From positions 62,001 through 126,000 of the forward strand of contig JASANG010000897.1 in assembly GCA_030248215.1 (NCBI GenBank): DNA of 64,000 nt, written 5' to 3'. Positions 23,223 to 34,689 of the stretch are shown here, one piece after another; position 1 is the stretch's first letter, and each line of letters begins with the position of its first letter. Position numbers and translations under genes: made by a program. The notes under the pieces were generated by a model, which did not search any database, had not been told where the DNA came from, and saw only the letters and a program-made list of their open reading frames with translations. This DNA is from Enoplolaimus lenunculus (taxonomy: Eukaryota; Nematoda; Enoplea; Enoplida; Thoracostomopsidae).

Positions 23223-23885
23223 AATTTCATGGATAATATCCGAATTTCCTAAAAAAGCAACTTACCGGGAAATATCTTAATTTCCAAAAATCCCGAGCAA
23301 AAAAGGACTCGCCTAAAATCATAATTTCCCAGGTAATATCCCAATTTTTCAAATTCCCGATTTTCGAAAATCCTGAGCGAAAGACTATGCGCCGAAAACC
23401 GCAATTTTCCGGGTAAAATATTCCAATTTCCCGAAATCCAATTTTCTAAAATCTCGAACGAAATAGGCTGCGCCCAAAATCGCAAAATGCCGAGTAATAC
23501 CTATTCGAATTTCCCAAAATCACCATTTCCCGGGTAATATCTCAATTGCCAAAAACCCCGAGAGAAAAAGGCTATGCGCACAAAATCCCAAATTTCCGGG
23601 TCTTATCCGAATTTCACAAAATCCCAATTTCCCGAGTAATATTCCAATTTCCCGAAATCCAATTTTCTAAAATCTCGAACGAAATAGGCTGCGCCCAAAA
23701 TCGCAAAATGCCGAGTAATACCTATTCAAATTTCTCAAAATTCCCATTTCCCGGGTAATATCTCAATTTCCGAAAGCCCCGAGAGAAAAAGGTTGCTCAC
23801 AAAATCCCAGTTTTTCCGGGTCTTATACGAATTTCCCAAAATCTCATTTCCCGAGTAATATCCCAATTTTCTCAAAATCCTAATG
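23223..23885. repeat. Minisatellite with a 221-bp higher-order period
   Basis: TTTCCCGGGTAATATC, AATTTCC and AAAATCCC motifs alternate throughout. The stretch from 23421 repeats almost exactly 221 bases later (23642): AATCTCGAACGAAATAGGC starts at 23451 and again 221 bases on. Each 221-bp unit splits into sub-blocks of about 104 and 117 bp starting at GGCT. No gene. Confidence 0.75.
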
Positions 23886-23999
23886 CCCACGGTACCGATG
23901 GCAAGGGCGCAAACTGATAGTAGAAATATTTAAGTTTCAAAGATGTTTTATTTTTCTACAACACATTGAGGGTCGCATTTGGGTTCACAGGTCTTTCGA

Positions 24000-24250
24000 A
24001 AATATTAAGAAAAATGGCGAATGCATCGATGTTTTTAAGATTTTGGATGAATTTGTAATTTTATTACCTTTCGAGCAATATTGTGTCCCTGACCATATCA
24101 GCATCTCTTTAACGAAACATTGTCCAGATATTAAACACCCGATTTATGACTAAATGTTGAGCATAAAAGATAACGAAATTTCGGTTATTTCTATCGCGGA
24201 CACGGACACCGATTTTTACCAGAAACGGATATCCGGTTACACCCTGCTGA
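24000..24250 (+). repeat. TAACCGGATATCCG-family repeat, copy 2
   Basis: It ends GGATATCCGGTTACACCCTG, the mirror of the start at 21053. It shares the GATTTTGGATGAATTTGTAA block and the GACACGGACACCGATTTTTA block with 24650-24857. Confidence 0.5.
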
Positions 24251-26262
24251 AGGTAACTCTCAGGTTGTTTCCTGACATCAGAATAAAAAGGGAAGCAAAC
24301 CAAAACCAAACGCAGCGAATTATAACACTAAGAGGATATTCCTTTGCAGGTTACAGCCGATGTCTTGTCTAAAAATTTAATATCCTGCCCAAACTTGGAA
24401 ATAACTAAACAGAAATACTGAAGATAATGTGGTGCTAAATGTCTGACATAATTGGGAAAAACATTTCGCATAAACGGTAGGACCCATGGTATAAACGGAT
24501 AGTAAAAATAATGAAAACAACTTGTGATCAGAGTAACGGAAACGGAAAATGGATATTGAAACATAAAAGTTTGAAAGTTGTTCTCGTTTTGCCGACACAA
24601 TTAAGCCGTGCAAATATTCACCGGACTTTGTAAGCTTTCAATGAAAACATGCCGAATGTATCGAAATTTCTGAGATTTTGGATGAGTTTCGAAATTTTAT
24701 TTCATTTCGAACAATCGCAGCATATATCAGTAAAATGCAATACATGCGTGATTTATAGCTAATTTTGAGCGTATAATTAACAGAATTTCCGTTATTTCTA
24801 TAACGGAAACGGACATTGATTTTTACCGGAACCAAATATCCGGCTGCATCCTGGTAGGATCTCATCAAAACATGCGACGCATTGCTATTCCCATCAGCGA
24901 GACAAAGTAAATGTGGCCAACAACACTAAAACGAACCAATTTGCCAGTTTTCAAATATTTTAAGGAAAAAATTATGAGGAATACTTGTGCGGCAAAGTGA
25001 AAATTCGGACATGAAAGGTTTGCGTTGTCTTTTTGCAACAGGTGTAAAATAGCAAACTGCAATCAACAGTTTGTTTTGTCACATTTAGAATAGCATTTTG
25101 GCTTGTAAATTTCATTGCTTTATAAACGGCTTCAGCGATTCTTTATTTGCCAAAACAATGTAACTGTAAAAAGTTTCTGCTCGACAGATCGGCCCATAAC
25201 AATTACAGACGGAAGAAGCTATATTTATATATTAAACCGGGGGAACGCCCCACATACGTATTTTGGGCAACTTTCCAGAGTTCACATATCCAATTAATTT
25301 TTTGTCAGCACCGCGGTTATGCAAAATAGATCCAGTGTATAGTCGTATGTCTTCGGTATTTCAAGAAACCTTGTATAAATGCAACATTTTCAAACGTGTA
25401 TAAAAGTTAGCGTATATGAAAATTGCACACTGGAAGTTGGAACTATAACGGACTTGGAACACAGTAAATGTTAAAACTATACACATACAGGTACTAAGAG
25501 GAACTCTATATCTAAGATTAACGTCTTTAGGGATGTATAGGATATTATTCATGTTAAACTAAACAGAAGTTAGCAAACACTGGCATTTTCAAGTAGCAAA
25601 TAAAACGGGGAAGGCATTTAGTGCATCAAATTGTCTTTGGTAAAACGATACGACAGTTGCTTGTGTACATGATTTTCGTATTGACTTAATTTCGCTGTGT
25701 AACGGGCTTGTCAAACGTAGTGAAACCTGTTACATTATGAGCGTTGAACATGGGTGCAACTACGAATTACTCGTTTATGCTTGGTGAATTTTCCAGCACA
25801 TTTCAATTTTTTCGCCAAGTCTCGTTTGAAATCTAGAAACAATTTCGGATGGAACTCACCATTGCTCTAACAACGGATGGCTGTGAAAAAGTGAATGTTA
25901 TTACAATAACTATTTTAGTTTATGCTACTGTGTAGTGTGTATTCAGTGTTGTGTAGGGTCAATAGAGTGTATCTGATATTGGTTACCATGCGTTACTTTT
26001 AGTCATGATTTTGCTTAGTTACAGTATCTCATGATAAAGTGTATAAAGCCTTGTTGTACCAAGTCAACAACAACACAAATCCTAATTGTGCTTAGAAAAC
26101 TGCTTATATGCATCAGGCATTATTCTGGCAGGTTATTTTGAAGCATCAAATCAGTGGCATTTGGTAGTTCTCGTTTTAAGTTGTGTTGTTAATCTGACAG
26201 TAAAAAAGCATTCATTTACATTTGCCCATAAGGCAAACAAGTAAAGATTAGAACTCGCAACT
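24251..26262. other. Intergenic, one repeat copy, no gene seen
   Basis: 24650-24857 is a third copy of the repeat above (TTTTACCGGAACCAAATATC, then CCGGCTGCATCCTG). The remainder is AT-rich without splice-supported exons. Confidence 0.4.
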
Positions 26263-26480
26263 GCAGGGTTGCAACAGAGACTAACTGTTGCCGGAACAGG
26301 AACACGAACAGGAATTGAATTTTTATACAGGAACCGGAACAGGAACAGAAACCGGAATTTGAAATAGTTTCTAACACCGAATTACTGTTTGACTTTTTAG
26401 AAAAGTTGCCAAAAAATGACTCGAGAATTTTCAGCCATCTCAACATTAAGTTTTTCGAAAACACGTCAGGAACAATTACG
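26263..26480. repeat. Decayed CAGGGTTGCAAC-type MITE
   Basis: It starts CAGGGTTGCAACAGAGAC and is followed by many GGAACAGGAAC/CCGGAA units, as in the 13186-13564 family. An inverted match to its CGAAAACACGTC part occurs near 53709-53720. No right end identified. Confidence 0.4.
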
Positions 26481-26773
26481 CTCCAACTCATAGTAAACTG
26501 AAAACATTTTTGAAAATGACGAAACTGGATTCAGAGGGAATTGCATAGGAACTTTCTATGATAAAACGGTAAATGGTGCCTGCCTCACAGGTTCTCACAC
26601 CAAATCTATAAAAGCAATTTTGAGTAAATTTTTGCCACAGCTCAAACATTTGATTAAACTAAAGCGCTGTGTAAAAATACATCTTTTGAATAAAAGGTAT
26701 ATCGTTTTGACTGTAAAACGTTTAAGAATGTTTTGTGTAAAAATCCTTAGAAAACCCAAGTTCTACGTTCACT

Positions 26774-26966
26774 CAGTGCCGGAGCAGGCAGGGGTGGGGG
26801 CTCCCCCAAATTCCATTGTGGGGCCCTCAAACTTGCAAGCAAAGCGACCGAGAAGCCAGACGCATTTTAAAATTTAAGCGGTTTTTGTTTCAATCGGTTG
26901 GGGTGGGGGTCGTTTAGGGGTGGGGGCGCACCAAATGGGGTTATGGGGGTGGCTGCTCCGGCCCTG
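26774..26966. mobile_element. hAT-like MITE, CAGTGCCGGAGCAGG ends
   Basis: The ends are CAGTGCCGGAGCAGG and GGCTGCTCCGGCCCTG. The flanks CGTTCACT and GGTTAACT match at 6 of 8. The interior is G-rich (GGGGTGGGGG runs). Confidence 0.6.
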
Positions 26967-27228
26967 GGTTAACTGTGTCTATAACTGCTTCTTAAGACAC
27001 GTAGAAAACATAAAGTTGATGAATGGATTGGGCGATGCGGGAAATCGACTAAAAGTTTATTTTTGGAAAAAATGTTCTAAAACGTTGAAAAAAGACAAAA
27101 AATCACTTAGGATCAATGTTAGTTGGTTGACAGACGTAGCAGTTTTATAGGTTTCGGTCTTTCTTAATTGTAATATCTCAACTAAAATCACAATTTATCA
27201 TTTAAACAAAACAGCTGCTAATTTTTGA

Positions 27229-28314
27229 ATGGGAAGCGGATCCAGTCGAAGCGACGGTGGAGGACATGGAGGCCGGCGACGGCGTCGTTACTCAGACAGC
27301 GATTATGACTCGGACGACAACGATAAACGACACCGACGCGGTGGAGGACATTCTCGACATGATCGGGATCGCTATTATAAACATGGTCGACGAAGCAAAA
27401 GTGCCGATACTCATCGACATCATCGACATCATCATGGAGGACATCATCATCGAAGAAGATCAGCGAGCGAAGACGATGCAGAAGAGACTTTGAACGCAGT
27501 CAAAACGTACGTGAAAGGCAAAGTCAAAAAGTATCCGGTGGTTGTTTTCGTTCGAACCGATGACAAATATTGCGAAAAAACGTTGAAAATATTCGAGTCG
27601 TATCGCGAATTGAAATCGGTCGAAGTTGTCGACGTTGACAAAGACAAAAAGTTGCCTGACACAAAAATGACCCGACGTTATATTCAAGAAAAGTCAGGCG
27701 AAAAAGCAGTAAGTTTTACACTGGATCCACTGGTTTTGAACGCCGCCCTTATGCATCGTTCACAATCTGCAGGGTTGGGGTTAACGTGAGAAACTGCCAC
27801 TCTTTAAGAGTCGCACTGTACTGCAATTTTGTTTGTTCACCTGGCCTTAATGATGACGTGTGATAAAATTTTTTGCTTTCAACAACACAACTGGTTTATT
27901 TACACGGATGAATCTGGCAACATTGAAAATCGTGACGAAAGATCAACTGAATGCATTCCTTACGTGTCGCACTGCTTAAGTTGACCACCGACTCCGGCAG
28001 CTTTTTCCTTAAAGCCCAGTCTTTTAGTAAAGACAACATTTGAAGATATTTCTGAACTTTTTTTCTACTGTTAAACTAACGGCATTCAGCATTATTTAAG
28101 CTCCCAAACTTTATTTCGTTTCACGCTACGCTGTATTGTCCGTTTGTGTTTCTAGAGTTTTTTGCAAATAAGTTGAATTTATCCAGTTTCGTTTTAGTTC
28201 CCGCAAGTGTTCATCAAAGGCCATCATATAGGAGGATACGAACAAGTTGAACGTTTGGATAGGAAAGACAAACTTTACGATCTTTTGGTTGAAGCAGGCG
28301 CGATTGAGGATTAG
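27229..28314 (+). CDS. Glutaredoxin-fold protein lacking the nucleophilic cysteine, with basic/His-rich N-terminus
   Basis: Two exons, 27229-27708 (donor GTAAGT) and 28198-28314 (acceptor TTTTAG, stop TAG), join in phase 0 and give 198 residues. Residues 1-85 are low complexity: MGSGSSR, a good N-myristoylation context with Gly2 and Ser6, then Arg-, Ser-Asp- and His-rich stretches. Residues about 86-198 are a glutaredoxin domain: VVVFVRT (104-110), the cis-proline loop FPQVFI (161-166) and the GG motif IGGYEQVERL (171-180). Where glutaredoxins have C-x-x-C, this protein has D112-K-Y-C115, so the reactive first cysteine is replaced while the second remains. Ordinary glutathione-dependent oxidoreduction is therefore unlikely; a binding, scaffolding or Fe-S-related role is possible. 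An AACAG site just before the ATG may be a leader or UTR acceptor. Confidence 0.8.
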
Positions 28315-29008
28315 CGTCCGGTGTCCGCTGTCCTGTCGGGCGAAATCGATTATACAATTCGCTGACTTCCTTTTTATACTTTAAAAAGTTCTCACCAGTT
28401 TTTCGTACGTCTGTAACTGTTGGATACTCGTTGAAAATATCTGCTGAAGTCTGTTCACTGTACAGTTTAAAATGTCTCCAGATGGGGTGAGGGGTTAAAA
28501 TGTTTTTGCTACAAAGGAAATTCGAAAGGGGGAAGTGGGGGGTAAAACGGTTTCCAGGGGGTGGAGAAGAATTTGCTAATTTAATATTTCTTTACGGGGC
28601 AAAGTCTTGTTTCTGCATAGGATGAGCCTAAAACTAACTCAGATTAAGCCGAATCTTTCCACGTCTTAAAATTTAAACGAATATTTCTCTTAGAAAATAT
28701 TCAGTTTTCGTCTAAAATGCCACACTTTTTGCAATGCGTTAACCCAAGGTTAACACGTGTCGTCCACGCACATAAATAATGTGTGTTGTATATAAATACA
28801 TAAAGGGTAAAATTTGCGTTAACCCTACCATAAAGCGTGTCAGAGAGTGCTCTGTGACACGGGTTAGGGTAGGGTTAACACAACAGAAGTGTTAGGGTAG
28901 GGTTTAACCCTAACTTATGACACTTTTCGTGCGAAGGGTAAATTTTATATTGTGAACGGCGCATTAAACCGATATAACCACATCTAAGTATGCCTTTTCA
29001 AAAATGTG
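28315..29008. other. Downstream of the glutaredoxin-like gene, no further gene
   Basis: AT-rich. At 28740-28945 lies a patch with repeated GTTAGGGTAGGGTT and AACCCTA words and an internal inverted arrangement (GCGTTAACCC with GGGTTAACAC). It looks like a small repeat of unknown type. Confidence 0.4.
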
Positions 29009-29345
29009 CAGTTGAGGTGAAAAATACTGGACCCGGTGGTCAGAAAACTTGTTGGAACCGGAGGTGAACGAAATTAGGCAGATGAAATGATGTTCATTTA
29101 GCTATTTTTAGCAAATATCTTTTAGATTTGTTAAATCTAATCTACGATTGTTTTTTTCGCGACTTTTCCGCAATTAATTTGTCAAAATTGCACCAAAAGT
29201 TGAAACAAAACGTAATAAACAAACAAAATTTTATAAAATGTACGCAAATTTTCACTACCAAAATCGCCGGAAGCTGCAGAAATTCTACTGGAGCCGGAGG
29301 TCAATTTTCTGCCTGAGCCGGATGCATACTTCCGGTTGTACCCTG
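29009..29345. repeat. CCGGAA-family MITE, decayed
   Basis: The right end TTCCGGTTGTACCCTG is the same as in 13186-13564. The inner GGAACCGGAGG and GGAGCCGGAGG units match the family. The left end is degraded. Confidence 0.45.
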
Positions 29346-29564
29346 CTTTTAAGCCAAAATCCAATTTCATAGCTTAACTTTTGTTTTATCAGTCGCGAAC
29401 CAAAGAAAGTTTATGAATTTTGATTAACAGGATGCCCGTCGAAATTGTGGCTCTATCCTGAACCCAGGATTAAAACCTTATTTTTTTGCTCTGACCCCAC
29501 AATATACTTATAACTTATGTCTTCATCATTATACATCTCACACTGCAAAGTTTGACGATTAATA

Positions 29565-29981
29565 CTGTAGTGCTCGAATAAGAGGGCGGTTATAAGAGGG
29601 GTTCCCATTTTGAGTCCCAATCAATAGGACTCCGTATTCCAGGTAACCCTCTGGCTAAATCGTAATCAGAGTCTATAAATTGCCAATTATTCCTGATTTT
29701 AATGCATAAATGACTCGAGGACTGAATAACAATTCGCATAAATTTTATTAAATAATCATGAAAATAACAAATATGACAACAACAACAAACAAAAACGCTA
29801 CGAGAAATCAGTTCTGTTCAAAAGAGAGAATGAATTACATGTTGGGTGTGAGGTCCAACTAACGAAAGACGGCGGAGGGTGGGTTAAAAATAAAGAACAG
29901 TTAGTAAAACTGAATAAGAAGGGTACCCTCTGGATAGGCTTAATAATTATCAGTTTCCCCCTCTTATTTGGGTCACTACAG
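29565..29981. mobile_element. TA-flanked TIR element (Tc1/mariner or pogo-like), 417 bp
   Basis: TA lies immediately outside each end. The left end is CTGTAGTGCTCGAATAAGAG and the right end is the inverse of CTGTAGTGACCCAAATAAGA. No transposase frame remains. Confidence 0.6.
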
Positions 29982-30348
29982 TACGAAAGATGATTATTCG
30001 ACCTGGTCAATTCAAGAAATAACGCGTCGTGATGTCTGCCGTGCTGGATGTTATATACAGAATAATATATATTGAGTATATATCACAGGTTAGTAGTAGC
30101 ACCTTTGAAAATAAAACTTTAATTACCGCATTCGTGCGTATTATGAAAACTACCAAGGAGATGTATTTTCGCACATGTTAACTATGGAGGCATGTTTACT
30201 AAACCTAAGTATTCCTAAAACTAAACGCAAACACAACCAACACAAGACTAATTCTAAGCCTAAGCATAACCACAAACTCTCCAGTCCATATGTCCCCAAA
30301 TCCACCTGTCCACTTGTGGCCAGCTCATTGAATCAACATTGAAATTTG

Positions 30349-30532
30349 GGCCCATGTATAGAACAGGGCCGGAACAGTAGTATAAGCATATTTCTAAGCG
30401 TAAGCCTAAGCCTAAGCGTATGGATGAGCCTTTTCCTAAGCCTAAGCCTAAGCAAAAAATTAGTCTAAAGGTTAAACTGACTCCATTATAGCCTCTCCAT
30501 AAAACGATCCGGCCCTGTTCGATACATGGGCC
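30349..30532. mobile_element. GGCCC/TTAGGC MITE, best copy, 184 bp
   Basis: The ends are GGCCCATGTATAGAACAGGG and the inverse, CCCTGTTCGATACATGGGCC. The flanks GAAATTTG and GAAGTTTG match 7 of 8, as for an 8-bp target duplication. The centre is a run of CCTAAG/CTAAGC hexamers, which read TTAGGC on the other strand. Other copies: about 42878-43050, 43745-43888 and 45325-45455, with decayed pieces near 22140, 30590, 38755 and 41000. Confidence 0.7.
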
Positions 30533-31559
30533 GAAGTTTGCATATTTTCTGAACAATTTGACGACACCAAGCTTAACTATAACAGCCTACTTAAGCCTAA
30601 GCTTAAAGATTACAATATTTATGTCTACGCGTAAACGTAAGATTAAAGCTAAGTTTAAGCCTCATTCACTGAAACTCAGTCGCCAATCTCACGATGTCCC
30701 ACTGAGCAACCGTCCTTAACCTGAGCCACATTTTGGTTCTCATTACAATTTACCCTTAGACAATTGCAATTATTGAAAATGGAATTAACTTCCAACGAAA
30801 CAAAAGTATTTTTCGGTCTTCGAGTGTTTTCCCCTGTTCAAACATGACCCTAAAACCGCTCAGATGATACTTAAGATCTGCAGTTTTAAACAAGTAAAAT
30901 GTTGTTATTTGTCGAAACATTTTTCATTTTCACTGTGAAAAAGTCTATTGACATAATTTTGAATGCATCAAAAATATTCGTGTAAACGAAATGTTTGTTG
31001 AAATCGATGTTAAACAGTATTGAAGCAGACATTTGGTTTTATTTACAAACGCTTTTAACCGAGTTTAACTGGTTTTCCTTAGGCATTGGTCAGGCTGAGC
31101 ACCGGCATCGCGTAGGCTTATATCCTGAACACAAAAATCGTTTTATCAGTTGCCGGTGGTGCATTTATTGTTGGGCGATGATTTAAAAAGTTTCAGATAA
31201 TCTTTTGAATAGTTTTTCCACCTTTGTTGGCCCTAAATAAATAAAATAACGTTTTTCAAAAGCGGACAATTGTAGGTGTATATAAGTGGGTGTTGGGATT
31301 ACTGTGCCGAACCAAACTGCCAAAATAATTGCGTATTTAGTACACATACCAACTATTTATGATAAAAGAATATATAAAATACACCTATATCCATTATAGA
31401 AAGGCAAAACTATATAAGCAAAAGATTTAAGTAAAAGAACAGTACATTTACATCAAACGAAAACATTGCAACCAATACCTAACTTGTTTCCCTAGCCGAC
31501 TAACCTACTAGCTTCAAATGAATGCAAAAGCTTTAAAACCTCCGCTTTTGCTACACCTA
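30533..31559. other. Intergenic, no gene seen
   Basis: 30590-30665 has another degraded CTTAAGCCTAAGC patch. The rest is AT-rich with no supported exon. Confidence 0.4.
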
Positions 31560-32690
31560 TACAAATCAGGGGGGTAGCTAACTCGAATAGCAGCAGGCGC
31601 CACAGTGGGCAAATATTTTTTACCAGCTCGGCGCCTTTTACTCGCGGAACTTATATTTTTTACCCACGGGATACCCTCACTACCCGCGTTTACCGTCCCT
31701 TATCTTTTCTTCTGTGTTCAATACAATTGTGCAATTTTACAGTGTATACATGTTAGCTTTGAAAGAAACCGTTCAGTAAAAAATGTAAAAAATGTAACAC
31801 CGGCTAATATTGCATCTTACACCTATTACCGTTTATAACTAAATTGTTTGCCGATATGTGATCATGATCAGTGAACCATAGCGTTTTTGTCCGTACGAAA
31901 TTATTGTAGTTACGAAGATCGTATAATCACACAGTCTTTATGATTTCGTCGCATTTTGTCTGAAGATTTCGTTCAGAAAACTGTGATCATATTGTTCCGA
32001 GTCAAAGAGAAATATAACCTCTATAGGAATAGCAAAAAATGTCTTCAAATTCTATATGATAAGCTGTACTCCAAACATTTCTGTTGAAATGTATGTGAAA
32101 AGTATTCCCGCGTGCCTGGGCCTAATTCAGCCAGAACCATAATAGCAACTAACTTTATTTTTGAGAGATACTATCCATATGTATTTTAAACCGCTGTTTG
32201 ACGTTTTTTATAAAAATATGAGGCTGGTAAAGAATCACAAATTTTTACGTGACTTTGCAATTCTTTACCCGCGTGAATACCCGCGTCAAATATAACTTAA
32301 CAGTACCCGCGTTACCCGCGGGTACCCGGGGGGACTCGCAAGTAGCGTGCATCTCTGCACTGCAAAAAATGGTGAGTCAAGTTGACTCTCTCTGAAATAT
32401 GCTTTTCCGGACTACACAAACTGAGTCAAATTGTAAACTTTAGAGCTGTTTGATTTTGGTCTTTTTCTAATTATACTTACTGTCAGAAACGTTTTTATAA
32501 ATTCAGTATGATATTTAAAACATTTGCTATGTACATTAAAATGCTGTTTGCCGTTTTTCTGACAATTTTACGCGGGTAAAAAATTGCAAATTTTTACCCG
32601 CGTTTTGAAATTCTTTACCCGCGGGTAAACCCGCGTCAAAATTTTCTTACCCGTAACCGCGTTACCCGCCGGTACAAGAGGCGCCCGAGC
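31560..32690. repeat. Cluster of ACCCGCG repeats with an inserted GAGTCAA element
   Basis: TTTTTACCCGCG and ACCCGCGTCAAA motifs recur at 31605-31700, 32255-32345 and 32565-32680. The blocks at 32150-32320 and 32500-32670 are diverged copies of one unit of about 350 bp (GCTGTTTGCCGTTTTT, then AAATTCTTTACCCGCG). Between them, 32356-32440 is the left part of the CACTGCAAAAAATGG family seen whole at 47931-48138. A related piece with GCAGAGATGCA lies near 48765. Confidence 0.5.
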
Positions 32691-33939
32691 GGTGCAATTG
32701 TGTACAAAGCTTTTGGAACTGCATCGTTTTACCACTAAAGTAGCTTAAGCGGACGAAGAGAAATTCTGCATTCGAAACCGTTGCTAGTGTTACTTTGCAT
32801 ATCATTAGCATATCACCCGAATCTTTTCTTTGCCCACCGCTCGCCGACGCCACATCAACTGTCCCCTCTGTCGAAGGTTTCGTTATACCGTTTCCCACTC
32901 GGATCGACGCAGATGCGACCCGGAGGTACTCCTCAGCTGACAGTCGCTATCATTATATACTATCGCAGATGGCGATTGGGGCCGTCTGAACGCACCGAGA
33001 CTTCGAGATGACTAGACTTTACCGTTGTACAGTTCGTAGGTATAAATCTCCCAAGATTCGCTGAATTCGGAAAGGAGACGTGAACGGCGACCTGCTTTTG
33101 GGGACGTTTTGAAGTCGTACCCGTGCCTAATTGCCCACATTAAACGTGTGCTAGAACACCATGGAAGTTGCTCAGTTCACTGCCTAAAATTGATATCTAT
33201 CAAAATGTCTACTTAATGTTATGTAAGGAAATATATTTGTAAATAAGATGGCAATCCTACACATGCACAAATACGTTTCCTTGCCACACATGGGGTTGAT
33301 AGTGCACATTTGTAGTCCGTTGTGAAATTGAAAATTCACATAAGTTTTATTTATGTGCGTTGATAAATTTAAAATATATTTTAGGGTGTAGTGGAATTGA
33401 ATTTATTTTGAAAATTAGATTCGTACATGACGAAATTATTACATTTAGTTACACACTTTATGAAACTGCTATTTTTGCGCACACGATATTAACACCTTTT
33501 TTGCGTAAAAATTTGAGAAAGGTTTCACTGTGCGCGGGCGGTAATAATTTGGTTTCTGTCAGGACTGCAGTTGAAATATACTTCTATTGGTTCAAACTAA
33601 TGTTACTGCACCACTTTGTACACAAAATTAGCCATGACGTACATGTACGTCAAACGCAAATAAAGAAACGACACTTCTACAATACGCCTATGCCGTATTT
33701 ATACGTCATTTGTTTTCATGTGTCAAATGAAGACTAGAGCTTGTTAAAAAGCATGTGAAACTTTTCGTGTGTTTTTCAACTACAATATAACAAGTATAAT
33801 GACAGTAAATCACAAAACATAAACAAATCAAACAAGTAAACACGTTTTTACAGAAGTGTATCTTTGAACGCAAATCAAGTTAGTAATCTGTTAGGTGTGC
33901 CAAATCCTAAAACAAATCCAGCTACAATCGTGTATTGCG
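32691..33939. other. Intergenic, no gene recognised
   Basis: 32700-32780 matches 40050-40120 (TTACCACTAAAGTAGCTTAA against a similar stretch), so it belongs to a dispersed repeat. 32815-33130 is noticeably more GC-rich than its surroundings and may be a decayed coding remnant, but no frame gives a recognised family. Confidence 0.3.
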
Positions 33940-33949
33940 TCCCATAAGT

Positions 33950-34440
33950 AATTTCGCTGTGAATTGAAAATGGTGCCCTACACCCCCTCTTCGAACGCCT
34001 TGTTATCTGCAGCAAAGGTTAATGCTATTTGCTTGAGCAGCCTACCATTGAAAACTTCGATCTTGCAGTTGCGCCGTGAATCATATGACGGCATACGATG
34101 ATGCAGAACGTCGCTCGATTTCAGAAATGGTTGCATTTCCATCGATATAAGATTCGAACCGTTATTATATATTTAAATATCTGGATTTCCAAAGCGATTA
34201 AGGACTTCGGTCAGCCATCGAGTAACCCGCATTATCGTGGTGTCGCCTGTTAAAAGAAGTCTATATGGGATAAGAAAAATCTGCTATGGTCATAACAAAT
34301 CGCTGACTACTTGGTGCGTCAGCGAACGAACCCGTAACATCGATGGCAACCTTTAGCTACGGTTTACTTGGTTTTGGAATTATGACGTCGTTGCTAAGGT
34401 TACATGCCTTCGTACAAGAACGATATCGTTGTTTATTGTT
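33950..34440 (-). mobile_element. Fossil Ty3/gypsy-like integrase fragment
   Basis: Minus-strand stretches resemble the integrase core of Ty3/gypsy LTR elements (a RWL.EV..RFG.PD-like region near 34160-34225 with a DNG-like stretch after it). It is broken in several places and clearly old. The repeat at 34450-34640 that follows, also present at 21640-22080 and 41500-41670, could be a piece of its LTR, but no pair of LTRs bounding the fragment was established. Confidence 0.45.
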
Positions 34441-34689
34441 CTAATTTCCAAGTCGAGCTGGACAAGAACGCAGAACGAATTAGTTAAAGAGAAAGGTGAC
34501 ATTCGCTAAAATCTCTGTTGCAGTGGTTTAAATCAGACGGAGACAAACCAAATCAACTATATCATCGGGGCAACCACAAGTGTTTATTAGTCAGTAGCGA
34601 TAATCTAAATCGAATACTTAGTATTATTGAGGCAGCTGTATACTAAAAAAATAAATATTATAACGTAGGTTACCCTAGACTAAAGTCTT

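Noticed and set aside
32815-33130. A GC-rich exon
   Set aside because: No frame gives a recognised family, and stops interrupt all frames within about 75 codons.
33360-33737. A 125-residue gene
   Set aside because: Open by chance in AT-rich DNA as far as can be seen: no signal, domain or splice support.
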